A DNA stretch of 64,000 nt from Paenibacillaceae bacterium GAS479 (GTDB lineage: Bacteria; Bacillota; Bacilli; Paenibacillales; Paenibacillaceae). Both the position numbers and the translations under genes were made by a program. The notes under the pieces are model-generated. The model saw only the letters and a list, made by a program, of their open reading frames with translations, did not search any database and was not told the origin of the DNA. Below, in pieces: positions 18,526 to 29,737 of the stretch (position 1 is the first letter of the stretch; each line of letters opens with the position of its first letter). The stretch is from positions 3,616,501 to 3,680,500 of the forward strand of contig LT629764.1 in the NCBI GenBank assembly GCA_900105225.1. The letters are read 5' to 3'.

Positions 18526-18581
18526 GTGATATTTAGAAATATGGAATCAACCAATCCGATGAAAAGAAAAGGGTGAGCGGT

Positions 18582-19496
18582 ATGCAAAAAGTGAGAAAAG
18601 CAATCATCCCCGCAGCGGGTCTTGGAACGAGATTTCTTCCCGCAACTAAGGCAATGCCAAAGGAAATGCTGCCGATTGTCGACAAGCCGACCATCCAGTA
18701 TATCGTCGAGGAAGCGATTGAATCCGGAATTGAAGATATCATCGTCGTAACGGGCAAGGGCAAGCGGGCCATCGAGGATCATTTCGACATCGCTTTTGAA
18801 CTGGAACATACGCTGCTCGAAAAAGGCAAGCTGGACATTCTTGAGAAAGTCCGCCGTTCATCCAATGTCGAGATCCACTATATTCGCCAAAAAGAAGCCA
18901 AGGGACTTGGTCATGCCGTATGGTGTGCGCGCAATTTCATTGGCAATGAGCCGTTCGCGGTGCTGCTCGGCGACGATATCGTGCAATCGGACATACCTTG
19001 CACAAAGCAGCTGATCGAGCAGTACGATCGCTCCGGTAAATCGGTCATCGGCGTGCAGACGGTCGGTGTTGATCAAACGCATCGGTACGGCATCGTTGAT
19101 CCGATCGGGCATATCGAAGTGCCGACTGGCAGGCTGCATGGCGTACATCGTTTTGTAGAAAAGCCTGCGCCAGGCGAAGCGCCTTCCAATCTGGCCATTA
19201 TGGGCCGTTACGTGCTGACACCGGAAATCTTTGAATTCCTCGGCAAGCATGAAACGGGAGCTGGCGGTGAGATCCAACTGACGGACGCGATTCAGCGGCT
19301 CAATGAAAGCCAGGGCGTATACGCCTATGACTTTGAAGGCGTTCGTTATGATGTTGGCGAGAAACTGGGCTTTATTTTGACCACATTGGAGTTCGCGATT
19401 CGCAGACCTGAGCTGCGCCATCCGCTGCTTATGGAAATGAGTGAACTGTTGGAGCGCGAGCTTGGCCACGAACTATTGGCAGCACGCGGAGAATAG
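18582..19496 (+). CDS. galU: UTP-glucose-1-phosphate uridylyltransferase
   Basis: A 304-residue enzyme that makes UDP-glucose from glucose 1-phosphate and UTP, the precursor for the glucosyl units and for UDP-glucuronate in this locus. The nucleotidyltransferase start [20 protein letters not shown] is intact, with [26 protein letters not shown] and [12 protein letters not shown] further on. Length fits the bacterial GalU family. ATG is preferred because GGGTGAG lies at a good distance; a GTG three codons earlier overlaps that site. Confidence 0.95.
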   Translation: MQKVRKAIIPAAGLGTRFLPATKAMPKEMLPIVDKPTIQYIVEEAIESGIEDIIVVTGKGKRAIEDHFDIAFELEHTLLEKGKLDILEKVRRSSNVEIHYIRQKEAKGLGHAVWCARNFIGNEPFAVLLGDDIVQSDIPCTKQLIEQYDRSGKSVIGVQTVGVDQTHRYGIVDPIGHIEVPTGRLHGVHRFVEKPAPGEAPSNLAIMGRYVLTPEIFEFLGKHETGAGGEIQLTDAIQRLNESQGVYAYDFEGVRYDVGEKLGFILTTLEFAIRRPELRHPLLMEMSELLERELGHELLAARGE

Positions 19497-19524
19497 CAGC
19501 GATTAGAAGAATGGAGTGGGATTG

Positions 19525-20424
19525 ATGAAAGTAACGGCAGCCATCTGCACCCATAACCGGGCCCGGGATACCCGTGAAGCGGTACTGAGCGTGCTGGAGC
19601 AGCAGTTCGATTACCTGCAGTACGAGGTGCTCGTCATCGACAATCGCTCTACAGACGGTACGGAGGCGGAGGTACGAAAAATCCAGGCTATGCCCGGCAT
19701 TGGAGCGGAGAGAGTCCGTTATGTGCGGGAAGAGAAGCTCGGCCTGTCCGTGTCGCGCAATAGGGCAATCAAAGAGGCAAGAGGAGAATACATCCTGTTC
19801 CTTGATGATGATGCCATTGCAAAGCCGGGCTGGATGGGCGCCATCGTTGATGTGTTCGAGAGCGATCCATCGATAGGATGTGTCGGAGGACGCATCGATC
19901 CTATCTGGGAAGGCGGCGAGCCGGCCTGGCTGCCGGATGCGTTCAAGACGCTTTATACGGTACTTGATTACTCGCCGCGCGTCATGGAGATGGAGTCTCC
20001 GCGCATCCCGTTCGGCGCGAATGTAGCCTTTCGAGCTTCGCTGTTCCGGCAATACGCCCCCTTCCGCGAAGATCTGGGCCGCGTCGGCAGCAGTCTTCTG
20101 TCCAATGAGGAGAGCGAACTGATCGAGCGCATTCGCCAGAGCAGCCAAGTGTACTACACGCCCCATGCGGTGGTTGATCACAAGATCGACAAGAGCCGAA
20201 TTAGCCGAAAATGGTTTCTGAGGCGAGTATACTGGCAGGGCATAAGTGATGCTGCCCGTGGAAGCCGTGGAGCCGCCTATATGACCAAGCAGGCGCTCAA
20301 AATTGGTCCCGCACTCGTCATGCTGCTGTTCTCGCTAGCGAATCCGCGTAAGCAGATTATTCAGCTGCGGCGAATCCAGTACAGCAACGGTTATATTGCT
20401 GGTCGACTCGGCTGGTTCAAGTAG
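19525..20424 (+). CDS. Family 2 glycosyltransferase
   Basis: A 299-residue GT-A inverting glycosyltransferase that probably adds one sugar to the lipid-linked repeat unit on the cytoplasmic side. N-terminal AAICTHNRARDTREAV and VIDNRSTDGT bind the nucleotide; LFLDDDAIA is the DXD metal site; VGGRIDPIW and the acceptor-side NEESELIERI follow. The C-terminal third has a hydrophobic patch (IGPALVMLLFSLANP) that may touch the membrane. ATG follows GGAG by 8 bases. Donor and linkage unknown. Confidence 0.9.
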   Translation: MKVTAAICTHNRARDTREAVLSVLEQQFDYLQYEVLVIDNRSTDGTEAEVRKIQAMPGIGAERVRYVREEKLGLSVSRNRAIKEARGEYILFLDDDAIAKPGWMGAIVDVFESDPSIGCVGGRIDPIWEGGEPAWLPDAFKTLYTVLDYSPRVMEMESPRIPFGANVAFRASLFRQYAPFREDLGRVGSSLLSNEESELIERIRQSSQVYYTPHAVVDHKIDKSRISRKWFLRRVYWQGISDAARGSRGAAYMTKQALKIGPALVMLLFSLANPRKQIIQLRRIQYSNGYIAGRLGWFK

Positions 20425-20573
20425 CAGAGCTTCATCACCCGGAGTTTGACTTGTTCGAGTAGTGGCCGGGAGAGCGGGCTATAGAAGAGCTGGTATAGCG
20501 GGCTGTATTGGTATTCATTTACCCTGATGGTCGCGTTTTGAATAATAATTTAAATGCAAAAGGAGGAGCGGTT

Positions 20574-21989
20574 ATGAGCACGGAAGCGGTCCGATTGGCT
20601 GCTGGGCGCGCCATCCGCATGGCAGCGCGGCTATCGGGCGGCGCGCTGCGCGGCAAGGGTTCGCTGGCAACAATCGCCCGTACGAGCGGCGCCAATATGC
20701 TCATCCTGCTGCTCGGTACGCTGGGCTCGATACTTACAGCCCGGCTGCTCGGCGCCGAGGGCAAAGGCGAGCTAGCCGCAATTCTGTTCTGGCCAGCCTT
20801 TCTTGCTAGCCTGACAGGATTCGGCTTGCCGACCTCGCTCATCTATCAAGTGAAACGCGGCGCACCGCTGCGGGAGACGGCGGCTTTCGCCCTGTCTCTG
20901 CTGCTTCCAATCAGCTTGATCACGGGAGCCGTAGCCTGGGCGCTGCTGCCACAGTGGATGAATGCTTATAGCCCCGAGGCGATTCGCTCGGCTCAGCTGT
21001 ACACGGTGCTGGCTATACCGATGGCGCTGGCGGTCAACCTGATTGCAGCCGCAGCGCAGAGCCGAGGACGGTTCGGCGTTTACAACGGCATCCGGCTGTA
21101 TGTGCCGCTGTTCAATCTGATCGGCCTGGTCCTGTTATGGATGGCCGGTGCGCTGACGATTCCCGCCGCGACGATCGTTTATCTCGCCACGACGGCGATC
21201 GTCATCGCACTGGCGCTGGTCGGGATGCGAGGCGAGCTAGGATTTGCATCGCTGAAGGAGATGTGGAATCGCCGGGTAGCAGGAACGTTGCTCGGCTACG
21301 GCAGCCGTGTTTACGGCACGGATCTGCTCGGCACTCTGTACGGCCAGTTTGATAAGCTGATCATTTTGGCGCTGTTAACGCCTCGTGACTTCGGAATCTA
21401 TTCCGTCATCTATGCGCTTTCGCGCATGTTCAACGTCGTGCAGAGCGCGATTACGAGTGTTGTTTTCCCAAAAATCACGGGCGAAAGCAAGGAAGTTGTC
21501 ATCGCCTCCATCAGCCGTGCCTTCCGATTGTCCATGCTGCTCATGCTGCTGGCCGTCGTGCCTGCGATGCTAATCGGCAGCCAATTGATTGGCCTCGTGT
21601 TCGGCCCGGATTTCGCGGGAGCGAATGCCGCTTTCTACCTGCTGTCCATTGAATGCATCATTGGCGGGGGTTCATGGATACTCGCCTCTGCTTTCAACGC
21701 GATGGGGCGTCCGGGCATGGTGCTCGTGCGGCAAATCATCGCGTTGGCGGCGACGATCGGATTGTTTTTCGTTTTCACCCCGATGATGGGGCTAACGGGT
21801 CTGGCTCTCGCGCTGTTGTGCGGCGCCTTCATCCGCATGGCAATCTCGATTGCCTCGATGAAGCTGTTGTTCGATGTATCGCTGAGCAGCATTTTATCCG
21901 GTCGTGAGGATCTGAAGTTCTTGAAGGATCGAATCAAATCAAGAAAAAAAGCGGCAGCCGCCGCAGGAGGGGAAGCTGAGAGCGCATGA
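20574..21989 (+). CDS. Wzx-type polysaccharide flippase (oligosaccharide translocase)
   Basis: A 471-residue membrane protein of the MATE-like MOP superfamily, with about twelve to fourteen hydrophobic segments, that would flip the lipid-linked repeat unit outward. After a basic N-terminus come TIARTSGANMLILLLGTLGSILTARLLGAEGKGELA, broken here into the hallmark ARLLGAEGKGEL, and later YGSRVYGTDLLGTLYGQFDK. The C-terminus is Lys/Ala-rich and cytoplasmic. ATG follows AGGAGGAG; the stop overlaps the next start (ATGA). Confidence 0.9.
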   Translation: MSTEAVRLAAGRAIRMAARLSGGALRGKGSLATIARTSGANMLILLLGTLGSILTARLLGAEGKGELAAILFWPAFLASLTGFGLPTSLIYQVKRGAPLRETAAFALSLLLPISLITGAVAWALLPQWMNAYSPEAIRSAQLYTVLAIPMALAVNLIAAAAQSRGRFGVYNGIRLYVPLFNLIGLVLLWMAGALTIPAATIVYLATTAIVIALALVGMRGELGFASLKEMWNRRVAGTLLGYGSRVYGTDLLGTLYGQFDKLIILALLTPRDFGIYSVIYALSRMFNVVQSAITSVVFPKITGESKEVVIASISRAFRLSMLLMLLAVVPAMLIGSQLIGLVFGPDFAGANAAFYLLSIECIIGGGSWILASAFNAMGRPGMVLVRQIIALAATIGLFFVFTPMMGLTGLALALLCGAFIRMAISIASMKLLFDVSLSSILSGREDLKFLKDRIKSRKKAAAAAGGEAESA

Positions 21990-22981
21990 GTAAGAAGGAG
22001 CAGGGCCAGTCGCAGCAAAGCGCCGGCAAAGCCGGTCAGCATCCGATGGAACAGTTGAAAGAGCGGCTATCGCTTATAACAAAGAGCATTCCCCGGGGTT
22101 CTGAAATCATCTACATCGACTATCCCGTACACAGCAACGGCGGCGACATTCTAATCATGAAGGGAACCGAAGCCTTCTTCAAGGCTTATGGAATACGGGT
22201 TAGAGCCCGTTACAGCGTGCTGGATTTTCCGGATGGGCTGAAGGTTCCGCCGGGCTGCATTCTCGTCCTGCATGGCGGCGGCAACTTCGGAGATTTGTAC
22301 GCCAAGCATCAACTGCTGCGTGAGCGGGTTGTGGAGCGTTATCCGGGGCATCGCATCGTCATGCTGCCACAGACGATTTTTTATAAGAGTGAGCTAAACT
22401 TCGGACGCACGGCTGCGATTCTGAACCGGCACGGGGATGTACATCTGTATGTACGAGATTCGCTTAGCTACGAGCTGGCTCGCAAAAAATTCAAAAACGT
22501 GCATGTGTACATGTCGCCAGATATGGCTCATCAGCTGTATCCAATCGAATCTCCAACTGTTGCGCGGGGAGGTACGCTGTTCTTCCTCAGGACCGACATT
22601 GAGAAAACATCTCAACAGGAGCAGCTGGAGAAGCAGAGTGGAGCCCGCAGCGCCTCGCTGGACTGGACCAGTCTGTACACGCCAATGGAGCGCAAAGCGC
22701 TTGTGCTGATGATGAAGCTGTATCGTCTCCCGGGAGCTCGCGGGCCGCTGCAGCGGATCTGGTACGGATATTCCCAGTACTTGGTGGATAAGGCGATTCG
22801 CGAGTTCGGACTTTACGGAAGCATCGTCACCTCAAGGCTGCACGGACATATTCTCAGCTGTCTGATGGACAAGCCGAATGTGTTGCTAGACAACTCCTAC
22901 GGCAAAAATACGAGTTATTTTACCGCCTGGACAAGCGGTGTTCCGGGATCGGAGCTGTCCGCAGGCGAGGTGGCGAACTAG
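21986..22981 (+). CDS. Polysaccharide pyruvyl transferase family protein
   Basis: A 331-residue enzyme likely to transfer pyruvate from phosphoenolpyruvate to a sugar of the polymer, forming a ketal and adding negative charge. Family marks are DYPVHSNGGDILIMKGTEAF, VLHGGGNFGDLY, MLPQTIFYKS, VRDSLSYELA and the C-terminal SRLHGHILSCLMDKP with DNSYGKN. This pattern is that of EpsO/YvfF-type proteins rather than the CsaB that modifies the wall polymer for S-layer anchoring. Translation is coupled to the flippase gene. Confidence 0.9.
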   Translation: MSKKEQGQSQQSAGKAGQHPMEQLKERLSLITKSIPRGSEIIYIDYPVHSNGGDILIMKGTEAFFKAYGIRVRARYSVLDFPDGLKVPPGCILVLHGGGNFGDLYAKHQLLRERVVERYPGHRIVMLPQTIFYKSELNFGRTAAILNRHGDVHLYVRDSLSYELARKKFKNVHVYMSPDMAHQLYPIESPTVARGGTLFFLRTDIEKTSQQEQLEKQSGARSASLDWTSLYTPMERKALVLMMKLYRLPGARGPLQRIWYGYSQYLVDKAIREFGLYGSIVTSRLHGHILSCLMDKPNVLLDNSYGKNTSYFTAWTSGVPGSELSAGEVAN

Positions 22982-23020
22982 TCATATCATTATTCCATTC
23001 AAGCGGGGGGCAGATGACAC

Positions 23021-23698
23021 TTGGCTTATCAAGAAAGAAGCGATAAAGCTGCGGTCGCAGGAGCAAGCTGTCCGGTTCAGGAGCGGCAGTTGGCTCTATA
23101 CGTGGGAATGAAGCGGGTGCTGGACGTAGTTTGCTCGCTGATTGGATTGTTGTTGCTCAGTCCGGTATTCGTCATGATCGGTCTGCTGATCAAGCTTGAG
23201 GACCCGAAGGGCTCGGTATTTTTTTATCAGACGCGGGTTGGCAAGGACGGCAAGCCTTTCCGCATGTATAAGTTCAGATCCATGGTGTCGAACGCAGAAG
23301 AGCGGCTCAAGGAGCTGATGGCGCAGAACGAGGTGCAAGGCGCGATGTTCAAAATGCGCGACGACCCTCGAATCACGCGTGTCGGCCGTTTCATCCGCAA
23401 AACGAGCATCGACGAGCTGCCGCAGCTGGTCAACGTGCTGCAAGGCAATATGTCGCTCGTCGGGCCGCGTCCTCCGCTGCCGCGTGAGGTGGCGGAATAC
23501 ACGCCGTATGACCGCCAACGGTTGGAAGTAACGCCGGGTTGCACCGGGCTTTGGCAAGTTAGCGGCCGCAGCAATCTGAGCTTCGAGCAGATGGTCGAAC
23601 TGGATCTGCGTTATGTGCGAGAGCGCTCGATTAGTATGGACCTGTCCATTCTGCTGCGGACCGTGCGTGTGCTGCTTGGCAGCAAGGATGCATTTTAA
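23021..23698 (+). CDS. Priming undecaprenyl-phosphate sugar phosphotransferase (EpsL/WbaP-type)
   Basis: A 225-residue membrane enzyme that starts the repeat unit by moving sugar 1-phosphate from a UDP-sugar to undecaprenyl phosphate. It is the short catalytic form: one hydrophobic hairpin (VLDVVCSLIGLLLLSPVFVM), then the FFYQTRVGKDGKPFRMYKFRSM block, RKTSIDELPQLVNVLQG, SLVGPRPPLP and TPGCTGLWQVSGRSNLSFEQ. The start is TTG, after a GGGGGG tract 10 bases upstream; no in-frame ATG exists before residue 30. It sits mid-locus rather than first. Confidence 0.93.
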   Translation: MAYQERSDKAAVAGASCPVQERQLALYVGMKRVLDVVCSLIGLLLLSPVFVMIGLLIKLEDPKGSVFFYQTRVGKDGKPFRMYKFRSMVSNAEERLKELMAQNEVQGAMFKMRDDPRITRVGRFIRKTSIDELPQLVNVLQGNMSLVGPRPPLPREVAEYTPYDRQRLEVTPGCTGLWQVSGRSNLSFEQMVELDLRYVRERSISMDLSILLRTVRVLLGSKDAF

Positions 23699-23771
23699 CG
23701 CAATAGTTGGATTCATTAATAAAAACAGCGCAAGCATGCAACGGGAAAATGAGTATAAAGGAGCCTCGAAT

Positions 23772-24704
23772 ATGGACAAACATGCTGCAATATACGTGGC
23801 CGGACATCGTGGACTGGCCGGTTCCGCCATTTGGCGGGCTCTCGAGGCCCGCGGCTACACGAACCTAATCGGTAGATCCAGCAAAGAGCTGGACCTGCGG
23901 GATAACAATGCAGTTGAAACTTTTTTCAGTAGTGTAAGCATCGACTATGTATTCCTGGCTGCCGCCAAAGTCGGCGGCATCGTTGCCAACAACGATTACT
24001 GTGGAGACTTCATCCGCGACAATCTGCTCATTCAAACGAATGTGATCGATGCGGCGAGAAGGCATGGCGTGAAAAAGCTGCTGTTCCTCGGCTCGACTTG
24101 CATTTATCCAAAGCTGGCACCTCAACCTCTGCATGAAGACAGCCTGCTGCGCGGCGATCTGGAGCCGACCAACGAAGCCTATGCGATCGCCAAGATCGCC
24201 GGGATCAAAATGTGTCAGGCGTACAACCGCCAGTACGGTACGAAATTCATCTCGGCGATGCCGACGAATCTGTACGGACCAGGCGACAATTTCGATCTGG
24301 AAACCTCTCATGTACTGCCGGCGCTGCTGCGCAAAATCCATGAGGCGAAGCAGGATGGAGCGGCACAGGTGGAAATTTGGGGCACGGGCAATCCACGCCG
24401 TGAGTTCTTGCATTCCGACGATTTGGCGGATGCCTGCCTGTTCCTGATGAACCATTATGACGGCGACGACATCGTCAACATCGGTGTTGGCGAGGATATC
24501 GCCATCCGTGAGTTGGCGGAGCAGATCGGCAAGGTGGTCGGCTTCGAGGGCCAACTGGCGTTCAACACATCACGGCCGGACGGAACGCCGCGCAAGCTGG
24601 TGGACACAAGCCGCATTAACAGTCTCGGCTGGCGGGCTTCGAAGCCGCTCGATGAGGGCATCCGCGAGGTTTACGCGGGTTACCGCCAGGCCGTTCTTGC
24701 TTAG
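23772..24704 (+). CDS. fcl: GDP-L-fucose synthase
   Basis: A 310-residue short-chain dehydrogenase that epimerises and reduces GDP-4-keto-6-deoxymannose to GDP-L-fucose with NADPH. The Rossmann motif is VAGHRGLAGSAIWRAL; the catalytic set is LGSTCIYP for Ser and YAIAKIAGIKMC for Tyr/Lys. PTNLYGPGDNFD and a conserved C-terminal RPDGTPRKLVDTSR complete the family signature. AAAGGAG precedes ATG. It works with the GDP-mannose dehydratase encoded after the repeat element, showing that this polymer contains fucose or a related sugar. Confidence 0.95.
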   Translation: MDKHAAIYVAGHRGLAGSAIWRALEARGYTNLIGRSSKELDLRDNNAVETFFSSVSIDYVFLAAAKVGGIVANNDYCGDFIRDNLLIQTNVIDAARRHGVKKLLFLGSTCIYPKLAPQPLHEDSLLRGDLEPTNEAYAIAKIAGIKMCQAYNRQYGTKFISAMPTNLYGPGDNFDLETSHVLPALLRKIHEAKQDGAAQVEIWGTGNPRREFLHSDDLADACLFLMNHYDGDDIVNIGVGEDIAIRELAEQIGKVVGFEGQLAFNTSRPDGTPRKLVDTSRINSLGWRASKPLDEGIREVYAGYRQAVLA

Positions 24705-24720
24705 CTGAAAGGAGCAGCGG

Positions 24721-25907
<1,187 letters not shown>

Positions 25908-25917
25908 GGTGATGAAT

Positions 25918-27276
25918 ATGCGCAGGCTATCCCTGGAAGACTGGGCGCGGCGCGGTCTGATCGCTTATCTGATTTTTGCGGCAATGGCCTATTTGCCGGA
26001 AGCACTGAACGATATGGTGAACGCGCGAATTTCATACGCTAAGTTCGCTCTTAACGAGCCTATTTTCGGTCCCAGTATCCGGTATGTGAAGGATATTCTC
26101 ATGATAGCGCTGCTCGGCTTATTTTTCTGGATGGACGTTCGCAAGCAGGAGCGCTATCGATTGGCCGCACATTATTTGCCGGTGTTGCTGTTGCTGTTCT
26201 ACGGCAGTAGCGTGCTCGTCTTCCGCGAGGCGGGGCTTAATCTGTACCAGGTCGCTGCCGGAGGCCGCTCGCTGCTGCTGATTCTGTTCTGCGTCAAAGC
26301 GGTGGGTTATATCCGCGGCCAGACGGAGTTCATCCGCATGCTCGCGCGCTGCCTCGGCTGGCTAATCCTAATCGAGTTTGCCGTGCTGGCTGTCCAGTAT
26401 GTGCTGTTCACCGGACGCTTCGGCGTTGTGAATCCATTTTCGCTGCGATTAATCGGCACCTTTGGAGGCATCTCCATCGCCGGTTATATGGCGCTCGGAA
26501 GCTCCATCTTCCTCTATGCCGCAAGGGCTGTGGTCGGCAACATACAGCGCAGACTGGGGCCAATGCTGCAGCTACTATGCCTCTGTATCGCTGGCATGTC
26601 CGGTACACGCTCGGCGATTATCGGCTGTTTCCTAGTTGTATTTTTCTTAGTGGTGGAGACGGTGTTCAAAGGACGCAAACGGCCAGGCTCGGTGTATCTG
26701 ACGCCAGCTATCATCTGCTTTTCGCTGCTTGCTCTGATGGGCGGCGTACAGGCTGCCACACTGATGGCCGACCGGGGAAGTATCGTGGAAGCTCAGGTGG
26801 AAGGCGGCCGCATCGACATGCTGACGGGCTTTTTCACGAGCAATCCACTTAGCGTTGTACTGTTCGGAGACGGTCTCGGTTATGGCACGAACAGCGGCGT
26901 TAACCTCAATAAACAAATGGAAGTTGAGCTTGAGCATCAGATCATGGACGGAACCTTCAACTCCATTCTGACGCAATTCGGCCTGGTCACGCTGGCTCTA
27001 CTGTTCTTCGCGGCCATCGCGGCCGCACCTGGACTGCTGCAACGGATGCAGGGAAAAAGCATTCAACTTTATGTCATCGTCGTTGTCAATCTCGTGTTAT
27101 GCATTTCGACTAATATTCTGGAGCAGTTCGTCTACTTGTTCCTGCTGTCAGCTTGTTGGGCGGTGCTGACGGGTACGAAGACGGCGTCAAGATTGCCTGA
27201 GGCGGTTGACAATGTTGTGGCCCGGCAAGAGGAAAAGCCACGAGATCGGCTCAAAGCGGGTCCTGTTTCTCTGTAA
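25918..27276 (+). CDS. O-antigen ligase/polymerase-like membrane protein (probable Wzy polymerase)
   Basis: A 452-residue protein with about ten to twelve hydrophobic segments and one larger extracellular loop (around residues 285-345), the usual form of Wzy and WaaL proteins. The only Wzy candidate in the locus, so it probably joins repeat units into polymer outside the membrane. A GMSGTRSAIIGC segment and an SxxG-type FGDGLGYGTNSG loop resemble family members. The ATG with AAGGTGAT before it was chosen; GTG and ATG codons just upstream lie within that site. The C-terminus is charged and cytoplasmic. Confidence 0.85.
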   Translation: MRRLSLEDWARRGLIAYLIFAAMAYLPEALNDMVNARISYAKFALNEPIFGPSIRYVKDILMIALLGLFFWMDVRKQERYRLAAHYLPVLLLLFYGSSVLVFREAGLNLYQVAAGGRSLLLILFCVKAVGYIRGQTEFIRMLARCLGWLILIEFAVLAVQYVLFTGRFGVVNPFSLRLIGTFGGISIAGYMALGSSIFLYAARAVVGNIQRRLGPMLQLLCLCIAGMSGTRSAIIGCFLVVFFLVVETVFKGRKRPGSVYLTPAIICFSLLALMGGVQAATLMADRGSIVEAQVEGGRIDMLTGFFTSNPLSVVLFGDGLGYGTNSGVNLNKQMEVELEHQIMDGTFNSILTQFGLVTLALLFFAAIAAAPGLLQRMQGKSIQLYVIVVVNLVLCISTNILEQFVYLFLLSACWAVLTGTKTASRLPEAVDNVVARQEEKPRDRLKAGPVSL

Positions 27277-27340
27277 AGGGAAACAGCCCGGCGATCATTG
27301 AATGGATGCGCGAACCAATTCTCAAAGGAGACAAGAACCT

Positions 27341-28492
27341 ATGAAGCCGCTTGTACTGCTCACGGATGCGTACGGCGGGCATGGCGGCATTGCCAAATTC
27401 AACCGGGATCTACTGGGAGCGCTCTGCTCCAGCCCTGGTTTGGAGAGGACTGTGGCTATCCCGCGCATTATGCCCCATTCGCCCGGCGAGCTACCGGAGA
27501 AGCTCGACTACGTGACGGGAGGGCTGAACAGCAAACAACGCTACTTGAAGGCAGTGCTGGCTTCCCTGATCGGACGCGCTAGAGGCTGCGACCTCATTCT
27601 GTGTGGCCATATCAATCTGTTGCCTTTCGCGGCGCTAGCCAAAAAATTAACTGGGGCTCCCATCGTGTTAGTCATCCATGGCATCGATGCATGGGATCCG
27701 GTCACGCGGCGGGGGATCGGCTGGGCGCTCCGCCAGGTAGACGCCATAATCTCGGTCAGCCGCTTGACGCTCGAACGTTTTACTGGCTGGTCTGGCCTAA
27801 GTGGAGTGCCTTCTTATGTGCTTCCGAACTCCTTTGAGCCCGGTTTGTTCACACCGGGACCACGCCCTGCTTATTTGATGCAACGTTATAGCTTGAAGCC
27901 GGAGGACCGTGTCATCATGACGCTCGGCCGGTTGGCAGGAGCGGATCGGAAGAAAGGGTTCGACGAGGTGCTGGAGGCGATGCCCCGTCTGAAGTTAGAG
28001 CTGCCGAAGCTGCGCTACCTCATCGTTGGAGACGGAAGCGATCGCTCTCGCCTGGAAACGAAAGCAGCGGCGCTTGGCTTGACGGACTCCGTTGTATTTA
28101 CCGGAATGATTGCGGAGGAGGAGAAGGCGGATCATTACCGCCTGGCTGACGGCTTCGCGATGCCGAGCCACGGCGAGGGCTTCGGTATCGTACTGCTGGA
28201 GGCGATGGCCTGCGGAGTTCCGGTAATGGCAAGTCTTAAGGATGGCAGCAGCGAGGCATTGCTGCACGGTCGGCTCGGTGAGCTGATAGACCCAGCCGAC
28301 CCGGATGAGGTGTATAGCGGCATCTATCGGCTGCTGGGCGCTCCTCGCGGCATTGTGCCGGAAGAGCTTGGTTATTTCAGCTACTCAAACTATACGGCAA
28401 GACTACATGGCATTCTGGAGCGGATCAGGAGCGACATGACCGCAGCGTCCGGACGCACTGGCACGCGGAGCTCGGGCAGCTTGTCCGGTTAA
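27341..28492 (+). CDS. Family 4 glycosyltransferase
   Basis: A 383-residue GT-B retaining glycosyltransferase. N-terminal TDAYGGHGGIAKFNRDLLGAL opens the acceptor domain, and VIHGIDAW is a core strand motif. The donor domain shows MTLGRLAGADRKKGFDEV, then YLIVGDGSDR, FAMPSHGEGFGIVLLEAMACGVPVM and the ExxxxxxE pattern that binds the nucleotide sugar. The ATG has AAAGGAG upstream. The last 25 residues are Ser/Gly/Arg-rich and likely disordered. Sugar and linkage unknown. Confidence 0.92.
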   Translation: MKPLVLLTDAYGGHGGIAKFNRDLLGALCSSPGLERTVAIPRIMPHSPGELPEKLDYVTGGLNSKQRYLKAVLASLIGRARGCDLILCGHINLLPFAALAKKLTGAPIVLVIHGIDAWDPVTRRGIGWALRQVDAIISVSRLTLERFTGWSGLSGVPSYVLPNSFEPGLFTPGPRPAYLMQRYSLKPEDRVIMTLGRLAGADRKKGFDEVLEAMPRLKLELPKLRYLIVGDGSDRSRLETKAAALGLTDSVVFTGMIAEEEKADHYRLADGFAMPSHGEGFGIVLLEAMACGVPVMASLKDGSSEALLHGRLGELIDPADPDEVYSGIYRLLGAPRGIVPEELGYFSYSNYTARLHGILERIRSDMTAASGRTGTRSSGSLSG

Positions 28493-28516
28493 CCTTTTGA
28501 GAACGGAAGTGAAGGA

Positions 28517-29737
28517 ATGAAAATTCTGCATGTTATCGCCAATTTGGCTCCTCGCTACGGGGGACCGGCCAAGGCGGGAATGGAAATGGCAGCAGTACTG
28601 GCAGCCCGCGGCCATGAGGTGACAATCTTCAGTACGAACCAGGATGGCAACGGTGTGCTTGACGAGCCGACGGATCGGGTCATCCGAAAAAACGGAGTGG
28701 ACATCCGATACTTTCCAGTCATCCAGCCTAAGTTTTGGCGCACCTCGCCGGCAATGGCTTTTGCTCTGAATAAAGCGATTCCTAACTTTGATATCGTTCA
28801 TATCCATTCGTTGTATCTTTTCCATGGCATGGCAGCCGGTCATTACGCACGTAAACATGGCGTTCCGTACATCGTACGCCCGCATGGCACGCTGGATCCG
28901 GTTATGTATGCTCGCCACCGGTATCGGAAGCGCATCATGGAGACGCTGTTCGAGGATCGCAACATCCGGCTTGCCAATGCTCTCCATTATACAACCGAAG
29001 AGGAGCTATTACTGGCGAAGCCTTATGTACACGGCAGTTCGGGCTTCGTCGTACCGAACGGCGTTAACTCCTCTGAATACAAGGAACTGCCGATGCCCGG
29101 CTCGTTCCGATCCCGCTATAAGCTGCTTGAGGGTAAAAAAATGCTGCTGTTTTTCAGCAGGATCAATTTCAAAAAGGGACTCGACGTGCTCGTCGAGGCG
29201 TTCAAGCATATTCATCGTGAGCACCCGGATACGGTGCTTGTGTTAACTGGCCCGGATGACGAGAACTACGGCCTAAAGGTGCGGGAATGGCTGAAGGCGG
29301 CGGGGCTTAGCGAGTTCGCAATTTTCACAGGCATGCTGACCGGCAAGGACAAGCTGGCGGTACTGCGCGATGCCGATCTTTTCCTGCTGCCATCATACAC
29401 GGAGAATTTCGGCATTGCGGTCGTGGAGGCGATGGCCTGCGGTGTGCCGGTTGTCATTTCTGACAAGGTGAACATCTGGCGGGAGGTCGTTCAAGAGGGA
29501 GCCGGACTGGCTGTGCCGGTGGATCCTGTCAAGGTAGCTGAGGCTGCTTGCCAACTGCTGAACGATCCCGAGTTATGCGTCCGAATGGGAGAACAAGGTC
29601 GTGCGATGGTATCGCAATATTACGAATGGTCTCAAGTGGGCGCCCAGCTAGAGCAGGAATACCGACAGCTCATTGGGGAGGCGGACCCGGCAGGAAACAG
29701 CAGAGGTGCACAGGCAGGACTGAACTGGGGCTCATGA
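28517..29737 (+). CDS. Family 4 glycosyltransferase, colanic-acid-cluster-like
   Basis: A 406-residue GT-B enzyme. It starts HVIANLAPRYGGPAKAGMEMA, a pattern seen in glycosyltransferases that accompany WcaF-type acetyltransferases. IVRPHGTLDPVM and the donor motifs FFSRINFKKGLDVLVEA, VLTGPDDENYG and PSYTENFGIAVVEAMACGVPVV are intact. The acetyltransferase gene starts inside its last codons (ATGA), so the two are likely co-translated and may act on the same sugar. The ribosome site (GTGAAGGA) is close to ATG. Confidence 0.92.
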   Translation: MKILHVIANLAPRYGGPAKAGMEMAAVLAARGHEVTIFSTNQDGNGVLDEPTDRVIRKNGVDIRYFPVIQPKFWRTSPAMAFALNKAIPNFDIVHIHSLYLFHGMAAGHYARKHGVPYIVRPHGTLDPVMYARHRYRKRIMETLFEDRNIRLANALHYTTEEELLLAKPYVHGSSGFVVPNGVNSSEYKELPMPGSFRSRYKLLEGKKMLLFFSRINFKKGLDVLVEAFKHIHREHPDTVLVLTGPDDENYGLKVREWLKAAGLSEFAIFTGMLTGKDKLAVLRDADLFLLPSYTENFGIAVVEAMACGVPVVISDKVNIWREVVQEGAGLAVPVDPVKVAEAACQLLNDPELCVRMGEQGRAMVSQYYEWSQVGAQLEQEYRQLIGEADPAGNSRGAQAGLNWGS